NCBI GenBank assembly: GCA_027886175.1
Contig: JAJNNQ010000013.1
Span: 434,001-498,000 of the forward strand
Reading direction: 5' to 3'
From: Phylloscopus collybita
Lineage: Eukaryota > Chordata > Aves > Passeriformes > Phylloscopidae
Length of the DNA: 64,000 nt
The notes under the pieces: model-generated
Database searches by the model: none
What the model saw: the letters and a program-made list of their open reading frames with translations, nothing else
Told to the model about the DNA's origin: nothing
Program-made: the position numbers and the translations under genes
Shown here: in pieces, positions 48,545 through 61,492 of the stretch
Layout: every line of letters begins with the position of its first letter
Position numbering within the stretch: position 1 is the first letter of the stretch

Positions 48545-49601
48545 CAGATTCAGTTCTTTTAATGAGGCATACACAGTACCTGTGATTGCAATGGAGGGCT
48601 GTGCTACTTTGACCTCTTTTTCCATAGGACTGTGAATTTCAATTTGTTGGCAATTCTGCTCCCCTTCCCCAGTATTTATGGGCCTTTTCTAGCTATTAAA
48701 AGCAAGAAGGAAGCATGAAGGCCAGCCAGTTAAGTGCTTAGAGCTTTAGTTTAGCAGTATTTGTATTGTATTCAGCAGAATAGAATTTTTGGAGTGCACC
48801 ATCTTACTTCATGTAGGACCCACTTGCCTGGGTTACAATATAAAGCTCATTGTCTTTTCCTCCTCCAGCTGAAGAGAGTGTGACTTCCTGGGAGCATTGT
48901 TAATGGGATGTGTGGAGATCTAGTGTGTATTGCACACAGTTTAGGTGGCATGCCCTGTCATGACCTTCTGCTTACCAACAGCAGACTCTCTTGGCCAGCT
49001 CTGCTTTTTCTGTATTTCTGTGCTTTTCACACAGCCTGCTCCCATCCAAGTTTTCCTCTTGTAAATAGAATAGTTTTGCTAGAATCCATTCTGTTCATAT
49101 TCCAGGTAGCTAAAATGGACTAGTTCTCAAAGCACAATGGTGAGGTAAAAAATGAAGTCATGCTCTGTCGTGACCTTGTCAGAATAGGGATCATAAACTC
49201 TTTAGAGATTCACAAGAGGTATTTCTGCACTCTGATTGCTTTTGTGGGCAGGTTGCTTGCATCTAGGTGTGTTATCCTGGACTAGCTGATGTGTCAATAA
49301 GATACTGAGCCAGGCCTGCCATCTGTGTCTTTGCTTCTGGCAGTATGAAGTAGTATGCCAAAGAATTATGGCTTCAATTCCACAGAATTATTACAAATTC
49401 TAACATGAAACTTAATGCATTTCTGCAGGAAATAAGAACTGCTCTATGGCTCCCCATGAGGGCAATTCACTCCTTACCAGCTGGGGGGTAAGAGGAGATC
49501 TAATGATCAAAGGAAGTGGTGAAGACACAGCCATTACAACAGTGGTTACTGAACAAATGCAGATTTCCTTTTTTGATTCACAAATTGTCTGTGGGCACAC
49601 C

Positions 49602-49643
<42 letters not shown>
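49602..49643 (+). repeat. (AAT)14 microsatellite
   Basis: A perfect run of about 14 AAT/ATA units, probably polymorphic. Confidence 0.95.
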
Positions 49644-49645
<2 letters not shown>

Positions 49646-51325
49646 GTAGTTTTGAATGTTCTAATTGAATGAATTTCAAAGATTTTACCAAATGAATGCC
49701 AACACTACACTGGGTAGAGTTGTTTCCTTTACATGGAACCCTGGAGTACACTGAAAGTCAAGGTCAGAGCTGGGAGTGTACTTTAAATACCTTTACTTCT
49801 TGTCTAGGTGATATTCTCTGCCCTGGGGTGTGTCTCAGACCCCTAGAATGCTGTATTTAAAATCTCTCACACATCCACATTCCTCACCCTCCTCCTCTTT
49901 GCACACATTTGTCTGGATAGTGCATAAGGCCCTTCCTGTCACCCCACATAACCTCTTGGTTGGAGACATTGCTTAATTGTAAAAAAATAAAAAGACATCT
50001 TGTTCTACAGCATTTCTTTAGAAAGGAGGTCTTCTCAATTCTCCACAGCTCCTTTACCATATGGAGTTAAAATGTTCATAATTTTGAAAAGCTTTCCCAT
50101 TAGCAATTATTTTAATCTCCTGCCAGAAGGACTGCAAGAGCTTTTCTCTGCTTAGGCTCGTGCTTAATCTGCTGCTGTTTTTTACTCACATTAGAGCTGA
50201 CCCAAGGTTCCTGTATTAGATTCACTTCCACAAAACTTACACACATATCAGCTTCACCTGTCATCAGATGAGGAATTGTGTGCCTTTGTTTTTATTTCTT
50301 TTTACCACCTCCGTTTAATGTGATCCATGTATTTTGCACAGATCTTATGTATATGATTTTCTAGGATGCTATTATGGCTTTGTATCCTTACCTGTGGCAT
50401 ATGAAAGGGAGGAATTGGAGTAGAAAAGAAATGAGGCAGGCAAGACATGAGTGAGTGGGTGGGGAAAAAAAGGACTACAGGATGGAAAAATTATGTCTAC
50501 TTCCAAGAATTAGAACTACATTTTTGCATCTTGGAGTCGCTCTCTCTCCAGGACTCTGTGAGTCAAAAAGTGTTTCCTCCCACTTCGTTTGGAGGAAGTA
50601 GAAAAACAAGGAGCATAGTTTCACATCTATATGAAACAAAGCTGACTGCTTAAATAATACATTGGCACCCAGATTGTTTTATGGTTATGATGAACTCTGT
50701 AGTGAATATCATGTAGCTGATAGTTTAACTCAATCTCCCAAAAGTCCTAATCCAAGTGTCCCCTTCTACTTCCCAGAAGTAAATAGGAAAATTCTTACAG
50801 AGCTGGACTATTAATCCCTGTGCAGCACTGTTAGATTTTTTTTTCCCTAGTGAAAGACTTTTGATGGGCCTGAACATGACTTAAGACAATTTCATCATCT
50901 ATATATTCTCCCAAAGATATCCTGAGGCTGAGGGGTATTTGTATTTATTAATCATTGCATTCAATCCTACTGACATGAATAAAACAAAGTCTGAGGATGC
51001 TTTTCATGAAAATGAGTTTTTCCTATTTTTGTAAAGTATGTGAAAAGGATTTAACACTCCCCACCCCCTGGAGCATTAATATACTTTTCTTCCAGCCAGA
51101 CCAAGTTTATTGTTATTTTCCAGTTTATCCACCTCTTTTTTTCCTGCTAAAAAACAAAGTCCAGAATAGAGCAGTCAATGATAGAAGAGGGACCGCCCTT
51201 TGAGCAAGAAAGACCTACCTCAAATAAAGAAGCCTCAGAAATATAATTTTCAAACAGTTAGGAAGCTGACTGCATTGTCTAATAGCTCTGTGCCCTCTTC
51301 CCTAGTTTACATGAAGAGAATAACT

Positions 51326-51371
51326 TTTTTTTTCTTTTTTTTTTTTTTTTTTTCCTTTGGCTTTTTTTTAA
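51326..51371 (+). repeat. Poly(T)-rich tract
   Basis: Runs of T broken by single C and G bases. Confidence 0.85.
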
Positions 51372-53717
51372 TGTTAAAAAATGGTTTATCTGGAAAGTCG
51401 AACCCAGTTTCATTCACGGTTCTTTTATCTTCTCCAGATGGATTCATCTAACACATACTGACAGCCTGTAATTTTATTCAGCCCGTGATGGGTAATGAGC
51501 TTTAGGTATTTCTTGCATTAAATAGGATCTTTGTTAGAACAAAATGGTGCTGGCTGCAGGCAACAACCATGTGAAGGACAGGGCCATCATCTCTGAAGCA
51601 ATGTGTTGGATAAAATGAAGTGGAGCTTTGATAGGGCTGAAAACAAACACCATAATTTCCCTGATTTGTCACAAATTTAGTGTTCCGTGTACATTCCAGG
51701 TGAGCACTAGAGAATGTAGATTTGTAGAAAGAGAATAATGAAATTCTACCCATCAATGTATTGGTGTTCAGTGCATCTCTGACTGCTTTGCACCACTCTT
51801 GCACCTACCATTGCCCTTTTCCCAGCTAGTGCTTGCATATGCAACACAGCAGTAACCACAATGAAAAGGAAATGTTATCAAGCTCAGCTAAATGGCAGCA
51901 TTTATGAATAGTGAGGAGCTGCAAACATACTAAAATTTTTGAATTCTGTACTTAACCCATGCTTTACCATGATGGCAGCCAGCACATAGCTACCACAAGT
52001 GTAAGAAATTCAGTTTAGGTATCTTATTTATTGCCTGAAAGCTTTTCTTGGATTTCAGCCCAGGTGTCAGAGTAATTTGTTACAGATACTTTTTACTGGG
52101 TTGTGGGTTTTTTTGTTTGTTTGTTTTTTTCATGGTGCTACTCCTCAGCTACCATGTGGGTGGCAGGATCACTTTGTTCAATGCTTCCCTCTTCTGTATT
52201 GTACCACCAGGTTCTTTTAAATAGCAAATATTTTATCTGTTCCTTTTGTTTGCACTCATCCTTCACAAAAGCTGTTCACTTAATCACAGCCCATGCACTG
52301 AGAAGCATTCCCTTCATAAACCAGGGGGAGATTTATAAATAATTTCATTAACACCTTGTCATTCTTGAGGAGAATCATGGCAGACCATCCATAGGTCAAG
52401 TTAGGAACAGGAGAGCTGGTCCCAAATTGCCAGGTGATCTCAGTGTCCTTATTGTAGGACTAGGGGGTGGTAAAGCCCTACAGAGAGACAGTAAGATAAA
52501 GTCTTGAATATTCTTCTGTTTCCTTTTTGCTGAATAACATATAATGTCAGTCCGTATCAACTTGAATCATATCAGCTACTCAGTGGGTATTTTCAAGAAG
52601 CTCACTGATTTGGATAAGTGTGGACGAATAAATGGCTGATGTGCAAGTTCTTCCCCCCAAGCAGCTTTATTGCTGACATCTCATCATTTTTCACTGACAG
52701 AGGGGTGTGTTATTAGCCAGTGGCATCCTCTGACAGGGAGACTAATCCCAACATTTAATTAGGTGTTATAAATTGTCATTTCATGCAGGAGCCTGTTCAG
52801 TGAATTTGGCCAAATGACATCTTTCCTTTAGACCCTGGAAAAATCAGGAGCTGTGGCAAGGTAGTCATTAAGGAAGAAAGCACAAAAAATCATGTTAACA
52901 ATATTTAAAACTTATAGGTGGTCAAGGAGAGAGAACAGAGGGAGAGGAAGAGAAAGAGAGCGAGCACAAGGTAGCTTGGAGGAGGATGGGTTAATTTTTT
53001 CCCTGGTCCCAAAGTAGATTTTTGGTTCCTGAAAGGCAGTACCATTCAGTAACTAACAACGGAAATCTTGGCTGATAATACCTCCTGTGTGGTAGGTATG
53101 TATGCTGCTCCTCACTTGGACAACATCAAATACCCATTCTTGTGCTGCGTGTTCCATGGTCATTTCAGACAGGGGGAAGTATACCTACACAGACAAACAC
53201 AAATCTGTGTGTATGTACCATGGACATTTCCTTCCAAGAGCCTGGTAAAATATCTCAATCTACACATTGTGGGGACTGTAACTGTTTAGCAATTGTTGGT
53301 AGACAAATAATGTCTGGCTGTGGTGCTTCTGGGAGGTTCTTTGTAAGTATGCCAAAAGACACAGATGCATAATTTAAGATGCTTAATTACCTTGCTAAAT
53401 GGGAATGCTGATGTTTGAAGAAGTTGGGGAAGCCTGTAAAAATTACTGACAGTACTATCCTGTGCTTCTGACCGTATTAATTTGTTTTCATGGTCCTCAT
53501 CCAAACTCAAATCCTGTTGTAGTGACCTATTACAAAGAAAATTCTATCTCATACTTTTTCCCATGGCTGAGCATGGACACTCTTTCAAAACAGCAAACAA
53601 GAGGGAGTTCATTTGAGATAAATATAAATATTTTAAAAGGGACATTAAGTTTTGGATGCCTAAAGTTTCAGATGTACAACTTGAAAAATAATAAAGGGAA
53701 CTAATTTTCCATAAGAT

Positions 53718-54475
53718 TCATAGAATCATTAAGGTAGGAAAAAGCCTCCAAGACTGTAGAGTCCAACATTTCACTGCATACCATCTTGCCAACTAAATCA
53801 TAGCACTGAGTCTTATGTCCCAGTCATTTCTTGAACATCTCCAGAGATGGTGACTCCACAACCTCCCTGGGCAGCCCATTTCAATGCTTGACAACCCTTT
53901 CAGTTAAGAAATTCTTCCTGATCTCCAAGCTGAACATCCTCTGGTGCAGCTTGAGGATATGTTCTTTTGTCCTGTTGCTGGTTGCCTGGGAGAAGATGCC
54001 CACCTGGCTACACCCTCCTTTCAGGGAGCTGTAGAGAGTGATAAGATCCACCTGAGCCTCCTCTTCTCCAGGCTGGACACCCCAGCTCCCTCAGCTTCTT
54101 CTTGTCTGACTTACTCCCTAGGCCTTCTGTCATCTCTATTACCCTTCTCTGGACATGCTCCAGCACCTCAATGTCCTTGTAGTGATGGGCCCAGAACTGG
54201 ACACAGCACTCAAGGGGTGGTGTCACCAGTGCTGAGTACAGGGGGACAATCCCTGTCCTGCTCCTGCTGGCCACACCATTGCTGATACAGGCCAGGATGC
54301 CATCTGCTGTTTTGGACACACTGGCTCATATTCAGTTGCCCAGCATGCCCAGGTCCTTCTCTGCTGGGCAGCTTCCCAGCCACTCTGCCCCCAGGCTGTA
54401 GTATTGTCTGGGGTTGTTGTGACAAAAGTGCAGGACCCAGCACTTGGCTTTACTGCATCTTGGAGGGTCTGAGCT
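53718..54475 (-). mobile_element. CR1 LINE fragment with reverse transcriptase remnant
   Basis: A reverse-oriented CR1 copy of about 760 bp. The 3' end lies at 53718 (reversed 'ttcatagaatcattaaggt'). Read on the minus strand, an open frame at 54008-54319 keeps the conserved C-terminal reverse transcriptase segments: [38 protein letters not shown] and [11 protein letters not shown]. The block order matches the 12-kb copy, which is of the same or a close subfamily. It is 5'-truncated, lacks the catalytic part and is inactive. Overlapping frames on both strands are shadows of this homology. Confidence 0.93.
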
Positions 54476-56542
54476 TGTCTTTTCAAAATGAGCCTTTTGA
54501 AAGTGCCTCACCTGGCTCTTTTACAGGAAACAAACACAAGTCCCCAGATATTTTTATAACTACTTCTTACTCCAAGTCTCTAATTAGAGAAACAATAAGC
54601 TGTCTCAGGCAATTATCAGAGGCTCAAAATTAAAATGAAAGCTGATGACAGATATCATAGATGTAGACATTGAGTTCCACATCACATCCTCTTTACTGGT
54701 GACTGCCACACTAGACTTACAGAAATATGTTTGCAAACCCATTTGCAACCTGTCTTTTGTCACATGGTTTTTCATGTGTTAGACAGAATTACTGTGTTAG
54801 TGGCAGAAATGGTGGTACTACTTAATAGCGACCAATGGTTTAAAACATCTGCCATCTGACAAACCCTTCAGCTGCTACCTTGTACCAGGTTTCATCTCTC
54901 TCCCTGCCACATCTGTGAGTAACAGGTAAAGCTCACTTCATAAGCTATAAATACAGGTTTTTGTAAAGGCTAGGAGAACAAAACAGTAAAGAACTGCTTG
55001 TGTAGGGAACTAACAGTGGAACACTGGCATCAGGATATTGTGCTGTGGCATGATAGGAGTCTTTGCTTCCCATTTGTAGCAAGCACACTGACACTGGGGT
55101 GTCAGAATGCCTTGGGGATACATTTCCCTTTTCTAAAATAAAGCCAAAGCCAGTGAGAAATTTTACTCAGAGCTGTGATGTCTTAAATTGCATAGAATCA
55201 TTCTGGCCATCGCCATTTTTTCTGTGCTAGAAGAGCTGTGGAGATACTGATTTACAAGTCAAAATATGCTCTTATTAATAGATTTTCAACAAATGAACGT
55301 AGAGGGCCAGCAGAGCCACACAGGATGTTCTTTGGTCCATGAGGAGCAATACACTTCATAATTAGTTTCATTTACATGTGTTCATTGGCCACTGCAAAAG
55401 TAATTTGTTTTTATTCCTACCTCCAGAAATCATTTTCAAATAACTATATGTGCAACACTGATGAAAATGGAATAATATGCAGCCAAGAGCATAATAAATT
55501 ATTCCATCCCCTGGAAGTCATCAACAAAAATAAGGAGATTGCAGAGGCTGATAGGTCATTGTGATTATTTTCTTCTTCATAAATAAATGCCCAGCCTACT
55601 CAGAGATTCAAGGAAATAAAGGGGTTTATAAGACAATGTTTTAATTCTTGAAAACTAAAGCTATTTCCTAAACCATTCCCATGTTGTCAGTGGAAATGGA
55701 TGTGTTGATTAAACCAGAGATTTTGTGCCCTGTGTGGTGATCAGAACTCTGCAGACCTACCACTGGTTTAATCAAGTTACCCATGAGTAGAGACAGGAAA
55801 CCAAAATTAGAGTTAAAAAAGCCTGTAGGGAAGTCAAATTCACTATAATATTGCAATGGAGCTACAGAAAGTTTATCTTTTTTTCTCTCACACGCATGCA
55901 TGTACTTGATTTGCCTCTCTTCAACAGCCTTTCTCCTCCAAAAAGCCCCTGCGTGGAAAAACGTTTGACAGCACCATGGGTCCTTGCCTGTCTTTGTCCT
56001 ATGGATCACAGAAAGCATGGAGGAATTTCCACATCCTGCTGAAGCCACTGAATGTATCCCACCATAGCCAAGGATTAGCCCTCTGAGGACAAACACTGTC
56101 ATTCCTGCTATGCTTCACAGAGTGAAACACAAAATGACCCACTTCTCAGATGCCATGTAAGCATTACTGGAGTAAATGAGAAAAACACAGCAATGAAATA
56201 TTTTAATAAACCAGAATCAGTTACTCTTGTTCATTTATTTTCTTACCATGGCAGTGAATCAAGACTTCCATTATTTGCCTATCATAAGAGTCTTTTTCTG
56301 AAGCTGGAAATACTGGCATTAACATTGATTTCCTGGCATTATTTTTTGCTAAAGCATAAACCTTTTGAATTACTACTTCCAGGACTGAGTTTGAGTGACA
56401 AGAGACATATTCTATTCTCGTAAAGATAGAATCCAGGGAAATCCAGACAGAGAGAAAAATTTCAAATGGTAACCTTCCCTCAAAATACTTTAAGTAGGAT
56501 TTGATGAATATTTTAAAGTGCTGTTCTGGTCTGCATATTCTT
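54476..56542. other. Unique non-coding DNA
   Basis: No gene is recognised. The longest frame (55668-56102, minus, 144 codons) shows no known domain and no supporting context. Confidence 0.45.

Positions 56543-56568
<26 letters not shown>
56543..56568 (+). repeat. Poly(A) tract, 26 bases
   Basis: The longest pure A run in the window, about 150 bp before the old LINE. No retrotransposed gene is recognised upstream, and CR1 elements do not use poly(A) tails. Confidence 0.92.
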
Positions 56569-56573
<5 letters not shown>

Positions 56574-56699
56574 TCTAAATATTGCTATCATGGTGTAAAT
56601 AGAGAAAGTTGGTCACATGGAAAAAAGAATGGCTGAAATTTCAGGGCTCTCCTAATTTGTGTATGAGATGGCAGAGGTCATTGGACAAAAAATTTGAAG

Positions 56700-58560
56700 C
56701 GTGACTCATAATATATATGAAGACAAAGAGAAGACAGTTAATGGGAATGAGAAACTGAAATCCGAATGTTGAAAAGGTCTCAGTGAAAGTGAATAGATCG
56801 TATATAAAGCCCAGAACCCCGAAAGAACTGGCACATGAAATAATTCAGAAAGGAAAGGTTTAAAGCCTCTACTTGAAGTTTGCAGTGGCATGAAATTGGG
56901 AAGAGGAAAATGCAATGCCTTTATGTAGAAAAAGAAGTGTAATGGAAAATAAGAAATCCATGGATCAAACCTTGGAAATATGTTAAGAACTTGCAAGAAA
57001 ATAGGAATTGGAGAGACTGAGGAACAGGATATTACAGGGGTTTATTGAATGTAGATTCTGCCAGGATAACCTGATTTCTTTCCGTGTTTTGGGTTGTTTG
57101 GCTGGTTTTTTGTTTGTTTGATTGTTTGTTTGGGTTTTTTTCCCCTATACAAAGGAAGTGCATCTGATCTTATCCAGCCAGAATTATATGATTTCAGTTA
57201 TGAAGCTGTGTGAAGAATTGAGGAATTACTAGCTCTGTGTAGGAAGATGTAGATTAGCAAAAAGCATGACATAGCTCAGAAGGAGGTAAAAGTCAGACAT
57301 TAAAAAAAAAGGAAATATTAGAACCAGAAATTTTGGGCTTTAAAATAATTAGTGGTGGATTTTCCAAAAAAATTACAATTAGGAGCAATATTGGGTGTTC
57401 TTATTGTGAATGATCCTGATCTTGGAACAGAGAAAGAGGAGCTGATGACACAAACACAAGAGACAGCAGTAATAGAAATCACCTTAGGAATATTATACAT
57501 GAAGAACAAAATATCAGAAGAGTCAGGGTAACAGAAAAATGGCAAAATGAGCTATTGTGTAACATCTTGCACCAGGAATAAGTGCAAATTTCTGCAGTCC
57601 TGGCAGAATTACTATCCAGAGCAGAAAGAGAAGACAAGCTATTTGAATATATCTGTCAGTCCCCAAGTGACTGTGAACCACTGATATGATGCCATCATGG
57701 AAAAGTCAAATGTTCTTTTTGGCTATATCAGGAGACATATGGGAGTGTTCATAGCATGTCGTGGGGAGGTGTTGTTTGGAATACTGTGAGCCTCACCACC
57801 TGCAAGAAAGACAAATTCAGATGAGAGGAAAGAAGAAGAAAGACTGCTAAAATGATTAAGAAAGTGAATATCTACTTGTGAAAGGAGAGAGCTTCCCAGC
57901 CTAGCAAAATACAAGCTGAGGAATCAGATGATTGATATCTAGGAATAAAATAGAAGGATAAACATGACAGAAGGAAGAGAGCTGTTTAAACTATAGGGCA
58001 CAGTTGACAAAAGGATAAAATGGATATTCATTTCCCACAATTAAATATGTGCCAGATGTGGGAAATTTTCATATTATGCCAGTAAAAATATTTTACAACA
58101 CTGAAAATTCTGTAAACCCATAGTCAAGAAAGATTAAATCAACCTGAAGTAGGTGCAGGAAGGAATTACTAGATGAATAGTTGAATGATTAATTTATTGT
58201 TTAAGAGACACTAGAAGAAAACTTGCCTTACTTAGCCCAGCAAAATAAAGATGTAGAGGGAATATCACTGAAATGTGCTAAGGGAATAAAGATCAGGGAA
58301 GAAAAAGAGCCATTTTAAACTAAAAGAAAAAATAATTGTATGAAAATAAATAGATATGAACTGTCTATGAATAACTTTAATCTTGAAATGAGAAAAGGAT
58401 TCCTAAAAATTGGAGTAGCAGTGATAAGAACAGCAAAAAGAAGTGAATTTACTAGTGAACTATAGTGAGATTACTGGAGGACACAAAAAATTAATGCTGT
58501 TTGGTAGTTACAAGAGATTGCTGTTTCTAATACCATGGAGTCAGTGACTTAGGTGGTCTA
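56700..58560 (+). mobile_element. Ancient CR1/L3-type LINE, heavily decayed
   Basis: A long forward-oriented relic spanning much of an old amniote CR1/L3-like ORF2 and its 3' part. Recognisable blocks in order: 'gaaagaactggcacatgaaa' (56821), 'gccaggataacctgatttct' (57060), 'ggaagtgcatctgatcttat' (57156), 'aataagtgcaaatttctgca' (57577), 'gatatgatgccatcatggaa' (57683), 'ggctatatcaggagacatat' (57721), 'tttggaatactgtgagcctc' (57775), 'cagcctagcaaaatacaagc' (57898). A similar later block begins near 58230 ('cttagcccagcaaaataaag'), suggesting a second overlapping copy or a duplication. Every frame is riddled with stops. A T/G-rich tract (57085-57142) interrupts it. This comes from recall of the family's pattern, not alignment. 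Confidence 0.62.
57085..57142 (+). repeat. T/G-rich (GTTT)n tract inside the old LINE
   Basis: GTTT-type units and T runs splitting the decayed LINE. Confidence 0.8.
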
Positions 58561-59309
58561 AATGGACAACTTAGATCAATAAATTTTCAATAGGTTCAGA
58601 CACAAAGGTCAGGAAGAAAGTGGCATCCATTTGAGATTCTTCCATACATTGCATTCCCTTGATCTTCGCTTGCCCTAAGTTCCTATTTAAGTTTTATTCC
58701 TTATGCAGCCAATAAAGGATCAGGAGCCAATAAGGGCTCTGCTGCAGAGCAGATAATGGTTTTGTGCACAGGACAGGTATGTAGGTCTTACACAAACTTC
58801 ACTGCCCCATTATATCTATTAGAAACCACACTGAAGGTCCAAAGCAAATGTCCTTTCCTATCTTTGAGGAACTCCAGAGGCAGCAATAAATATTAGGTCA
58901 GCTCCAGTGCTTTCTCTGTATCATCTACCTTGGATATAAAAACAGTTAGAACAGGATAGGAGAAAGGAGGATAAGTGAAAAAAAACAGCTTATATTTTGC
59001 CACTTCCTTCACTTCCAATGGTTTATGACACAAAATGACACAATAAAAGTAACAAATTCTTAGTTTTTGATGCTGGCATAATATCCACTATCTAATTATG
59101 AACTTTTAAAAGTTCACAAAAAACTCAGTGTCTCTTTTACATTGTTGTCATATTTGCATGGCAGAAACTTTTCATATCAATTCTAATCCAGGAAGAAGTT
59201 CAATGTTGAGATTGGATAAATGTACAAAAGCAGAATGTTTCCATTCATTTATTAGATGTCTCTGAAAATATTCCTTATCTTGTCTTTTTCTGAGATTCCC
59301 AGGCCCTTG
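58561..59309. other. Unique non-coding DNA
   Basis: Nothing recognised between the old LINE and LTR copy 2. Confidence 0.4.
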
Positions 59310-60046
59310 TGTCTTCAGTTATGGAATCAAAAAAGTGTATTCTATTCCATTTGTTGAAAGCAGTTGGGGAGATGTTCTTTATCTCTTGTAACTCTGGGAG
59401 GAGGGGCGTGGGTGCCTTCTGATAATGGGCCAGCTGTTAAAACCAGGTGGGGCAGTGTTTCTTATCTCTTTCACTGCCCATCCTCCCTCCAGGGGGATAT
59501 CTTCTGCTAATGGGCCATTAAGGCTCACCAAGGACAGGACACATTCCATCATCCCATTGTGAGATGCTCCACCCAGTGGGGGGAGCCAACCATTCCTACC
59601 TGGATAAAACTGAGACACAGGAACCCAGAAGGTATCCAGCTTCACCTGAGTCCCGGAAGAAGACTGGACCCTTCTCACCATCACTGGACCCTTGTTCTAC
59701 AGGATCATTTCTACTTCAACAGAACCACATCTGCCACTCCAGGAGGACTCACTTTTGGACTGCTTCCAACACCCTGACCAACAGGGTGTCAGGTTGTAGC
59801 TCTGACTCTGTCAGGGTTTTCCAAACTTGTTTGTTTGTTTGCTTGTTTGGTTGGGTGGTTTTGTTTTCTACTACATTTGTATTGTTAATATTCCTGGTAA
59901 AGAACTGTTATTCCTATTCCCAAATCTTTGCCTGAAAGCCCTTGATTGCAAAATTATAATTTGGCGGGGGTGAGGGGTTTACATTCTCCATTCCAAGGGA
60001 AACTCCAGCTTTCCCTGGCAGATACTTGTCTTTCCAAACCAAGACA
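59310..60046 (+). mobile_element. Solo LTR, copy 2 (about 737 bp), inverted relative to copy 1
   Basis: Plus-strand ends are TGTCTTCAGTTATGG and TTTCCAAACCAAGACA. It is the reverse complement of 32515-33210 over nearly its whole length; shared stretches include 'ccagctgttaaaaccaggtg' (59429) and 'ggaggactcacttttggact' (59742). The forward strand carries a TATA-like GATAAAA at 59603-59609, so I tentatively call this strand sense. Copy 2 has extra T/G-rich sequence (59827-59868) absent from copy 1. The flanking five bases (CCTTG, GTGAG) do not match, so no target-site duplication is visible. The open frames at 59379-59684 and 59564-59935 are inside the LTR and not genes. Confidence 0.82.
59827..59868 (+). 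repeat. (TTTG)n insertion in LTR copy 2
   Basis: GTTTGTTTGTTTGCTTGTTT-type expansion that accounts for most of the length difference between the two LTR copies. Confidence 0.8.
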
Positions 60047-61492
60047 GTGAGTAAGCTCAAAGTATAAATAGAAATTTTTCTTCTGGTATTTGAGCACTTT
60101 ATCTTTGAGGAACCCAGAACAACCCCTTAAAAATAAGTGTGAAGAGAATGAAACAAATTTTTCAATACTTTAAAATGAAATGTTTTGATGCCATATTGAG
60201 TTTCAGCTATAGTTTCATGCAGATCTCATTCCTGGAACTGACTTTCTCTCTATAGGCACAGTAGACATGATGATAAATTTATCTTTCAGTTGCTTCCAAG
60301 TGCTATACTTTATTTACCTTAAGAAGCAAGGGAGAAAGGCCACCTCATGAAAACACAGGCCATAACTCTATTATTGCCAGCTGCTGGATGTGTAGAAAGA
60401 GCCTTAAAAAGAAATCAAATTATTATGTCAATGACAGGATGATTCACTGGGATCCACTGTTTTTTAAAGGTCAGGCATCAGCCTGATTTATTTCCCTTTT
60501 CTTGAGTGATACAACAGAGTGAATAAACTGAGTAGAAAACCATTGCTCTAATTGTTGCATGGGGACATAGAGTTCATGGCAACCAAACTTTGGGCATATT
60601 TCTTTCTCTGGTTGACCTTTTCCTGTGGCTTTTTCGTTCTTCCCTCTGGTTTATTCTTCAATCATGGTAGCAAATTATAATTATCCTGTTCAGGTGACCT
60701 GCTTTTTTCTCCTGTGAATTCTAAAAAAAAAAATTGTTCTTTGTCTTTTTTTTTTTTGTTTGTTTCAACAAGAATTTTGATTATTTTGCTGGTTCTTAGG
60801 TATATATGGGAGTACAGTCCAAGAGATATGTTTGAGTCTGAAAACCCCACACACCCAAGTAATCATTTTACCAATTACTAAATTCAGTGATTTCTGAAAT
60901 GTTATGTAATGTGCAGACATGCTTGGTGGTCTTCCTCCCACTATGGGAAGGAATGAAAGTACCCATACTACCTTCTACTGAAGATTTATCTAGATTTATC
61001 TAGAATTGCTTCTTCTTCTGTTTTAAAATTCAACTGTGTTTTTTTTTCTTTGTTTTTATGGAAGGAAAATCCACAAAATCTGATTTTGAATCTGATTTTC
61101 ATGCTACTTTTTGTCCTTTTCAGATTATTTGAGGGTGTCTCTTTCAAAACTCAAGCTTTACGTATGCTTTAAGTCAAGTGTACACTGAACAAGAGCTGTC
61201 CCAATCCAGACTTCTCTTGGGACTTTCTTGGACAAAAGCCTAATGAATTCTGTCAAGTTCACTACAGTCTGTAGGTTTGTAATAGAAATAAAATACGCAA
61301 ATTAGAATTTATGATGCAATGTCCTGCAAAATTGCTCCTAACCTCTTCTTGCATGAAATAAATGAGACCAGAGTGAAACGAAAATTGCATTCATCACTTG
61401 ATTAAAACCTTTCACAGCTCATGTGTCCCAAATGGTTTTATGAATTTCTGTCACTCAAACATTGAAGTTTGGAGGAAGCATTATTGAGAAGT

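Larger units (their letters stand above)
44709..53717. other. Long unique non-coding stretch
   Basis: About 9 kb with no recognised gene or interspersed repeat. It contains a perfect 22-bp inverted repeat (48,488-48,544), an AAT microsatellite (49,602) and T-rich runs (47,222; 51,326). The part at about 52,620-52,870 has the look of a conserved non-coding element (dense homeodomain-type motifs such as TAATCC and TTAATTAG), which could not be tested. Confidence 0.45.

Noticed and set aside
55668..56102. 144-codon minus-strand open frame
   Set aside because: No recognised domain and expected by chance in this amount of sequence.
56543..56568. Poly(A) tracts as processed-pseudogene tails
   Set aside because: No gene-like sequence precedes any of the A runs, and birds have few processed pseudogenes because CR1 does not mobilise poly(A) RNA efficiently.
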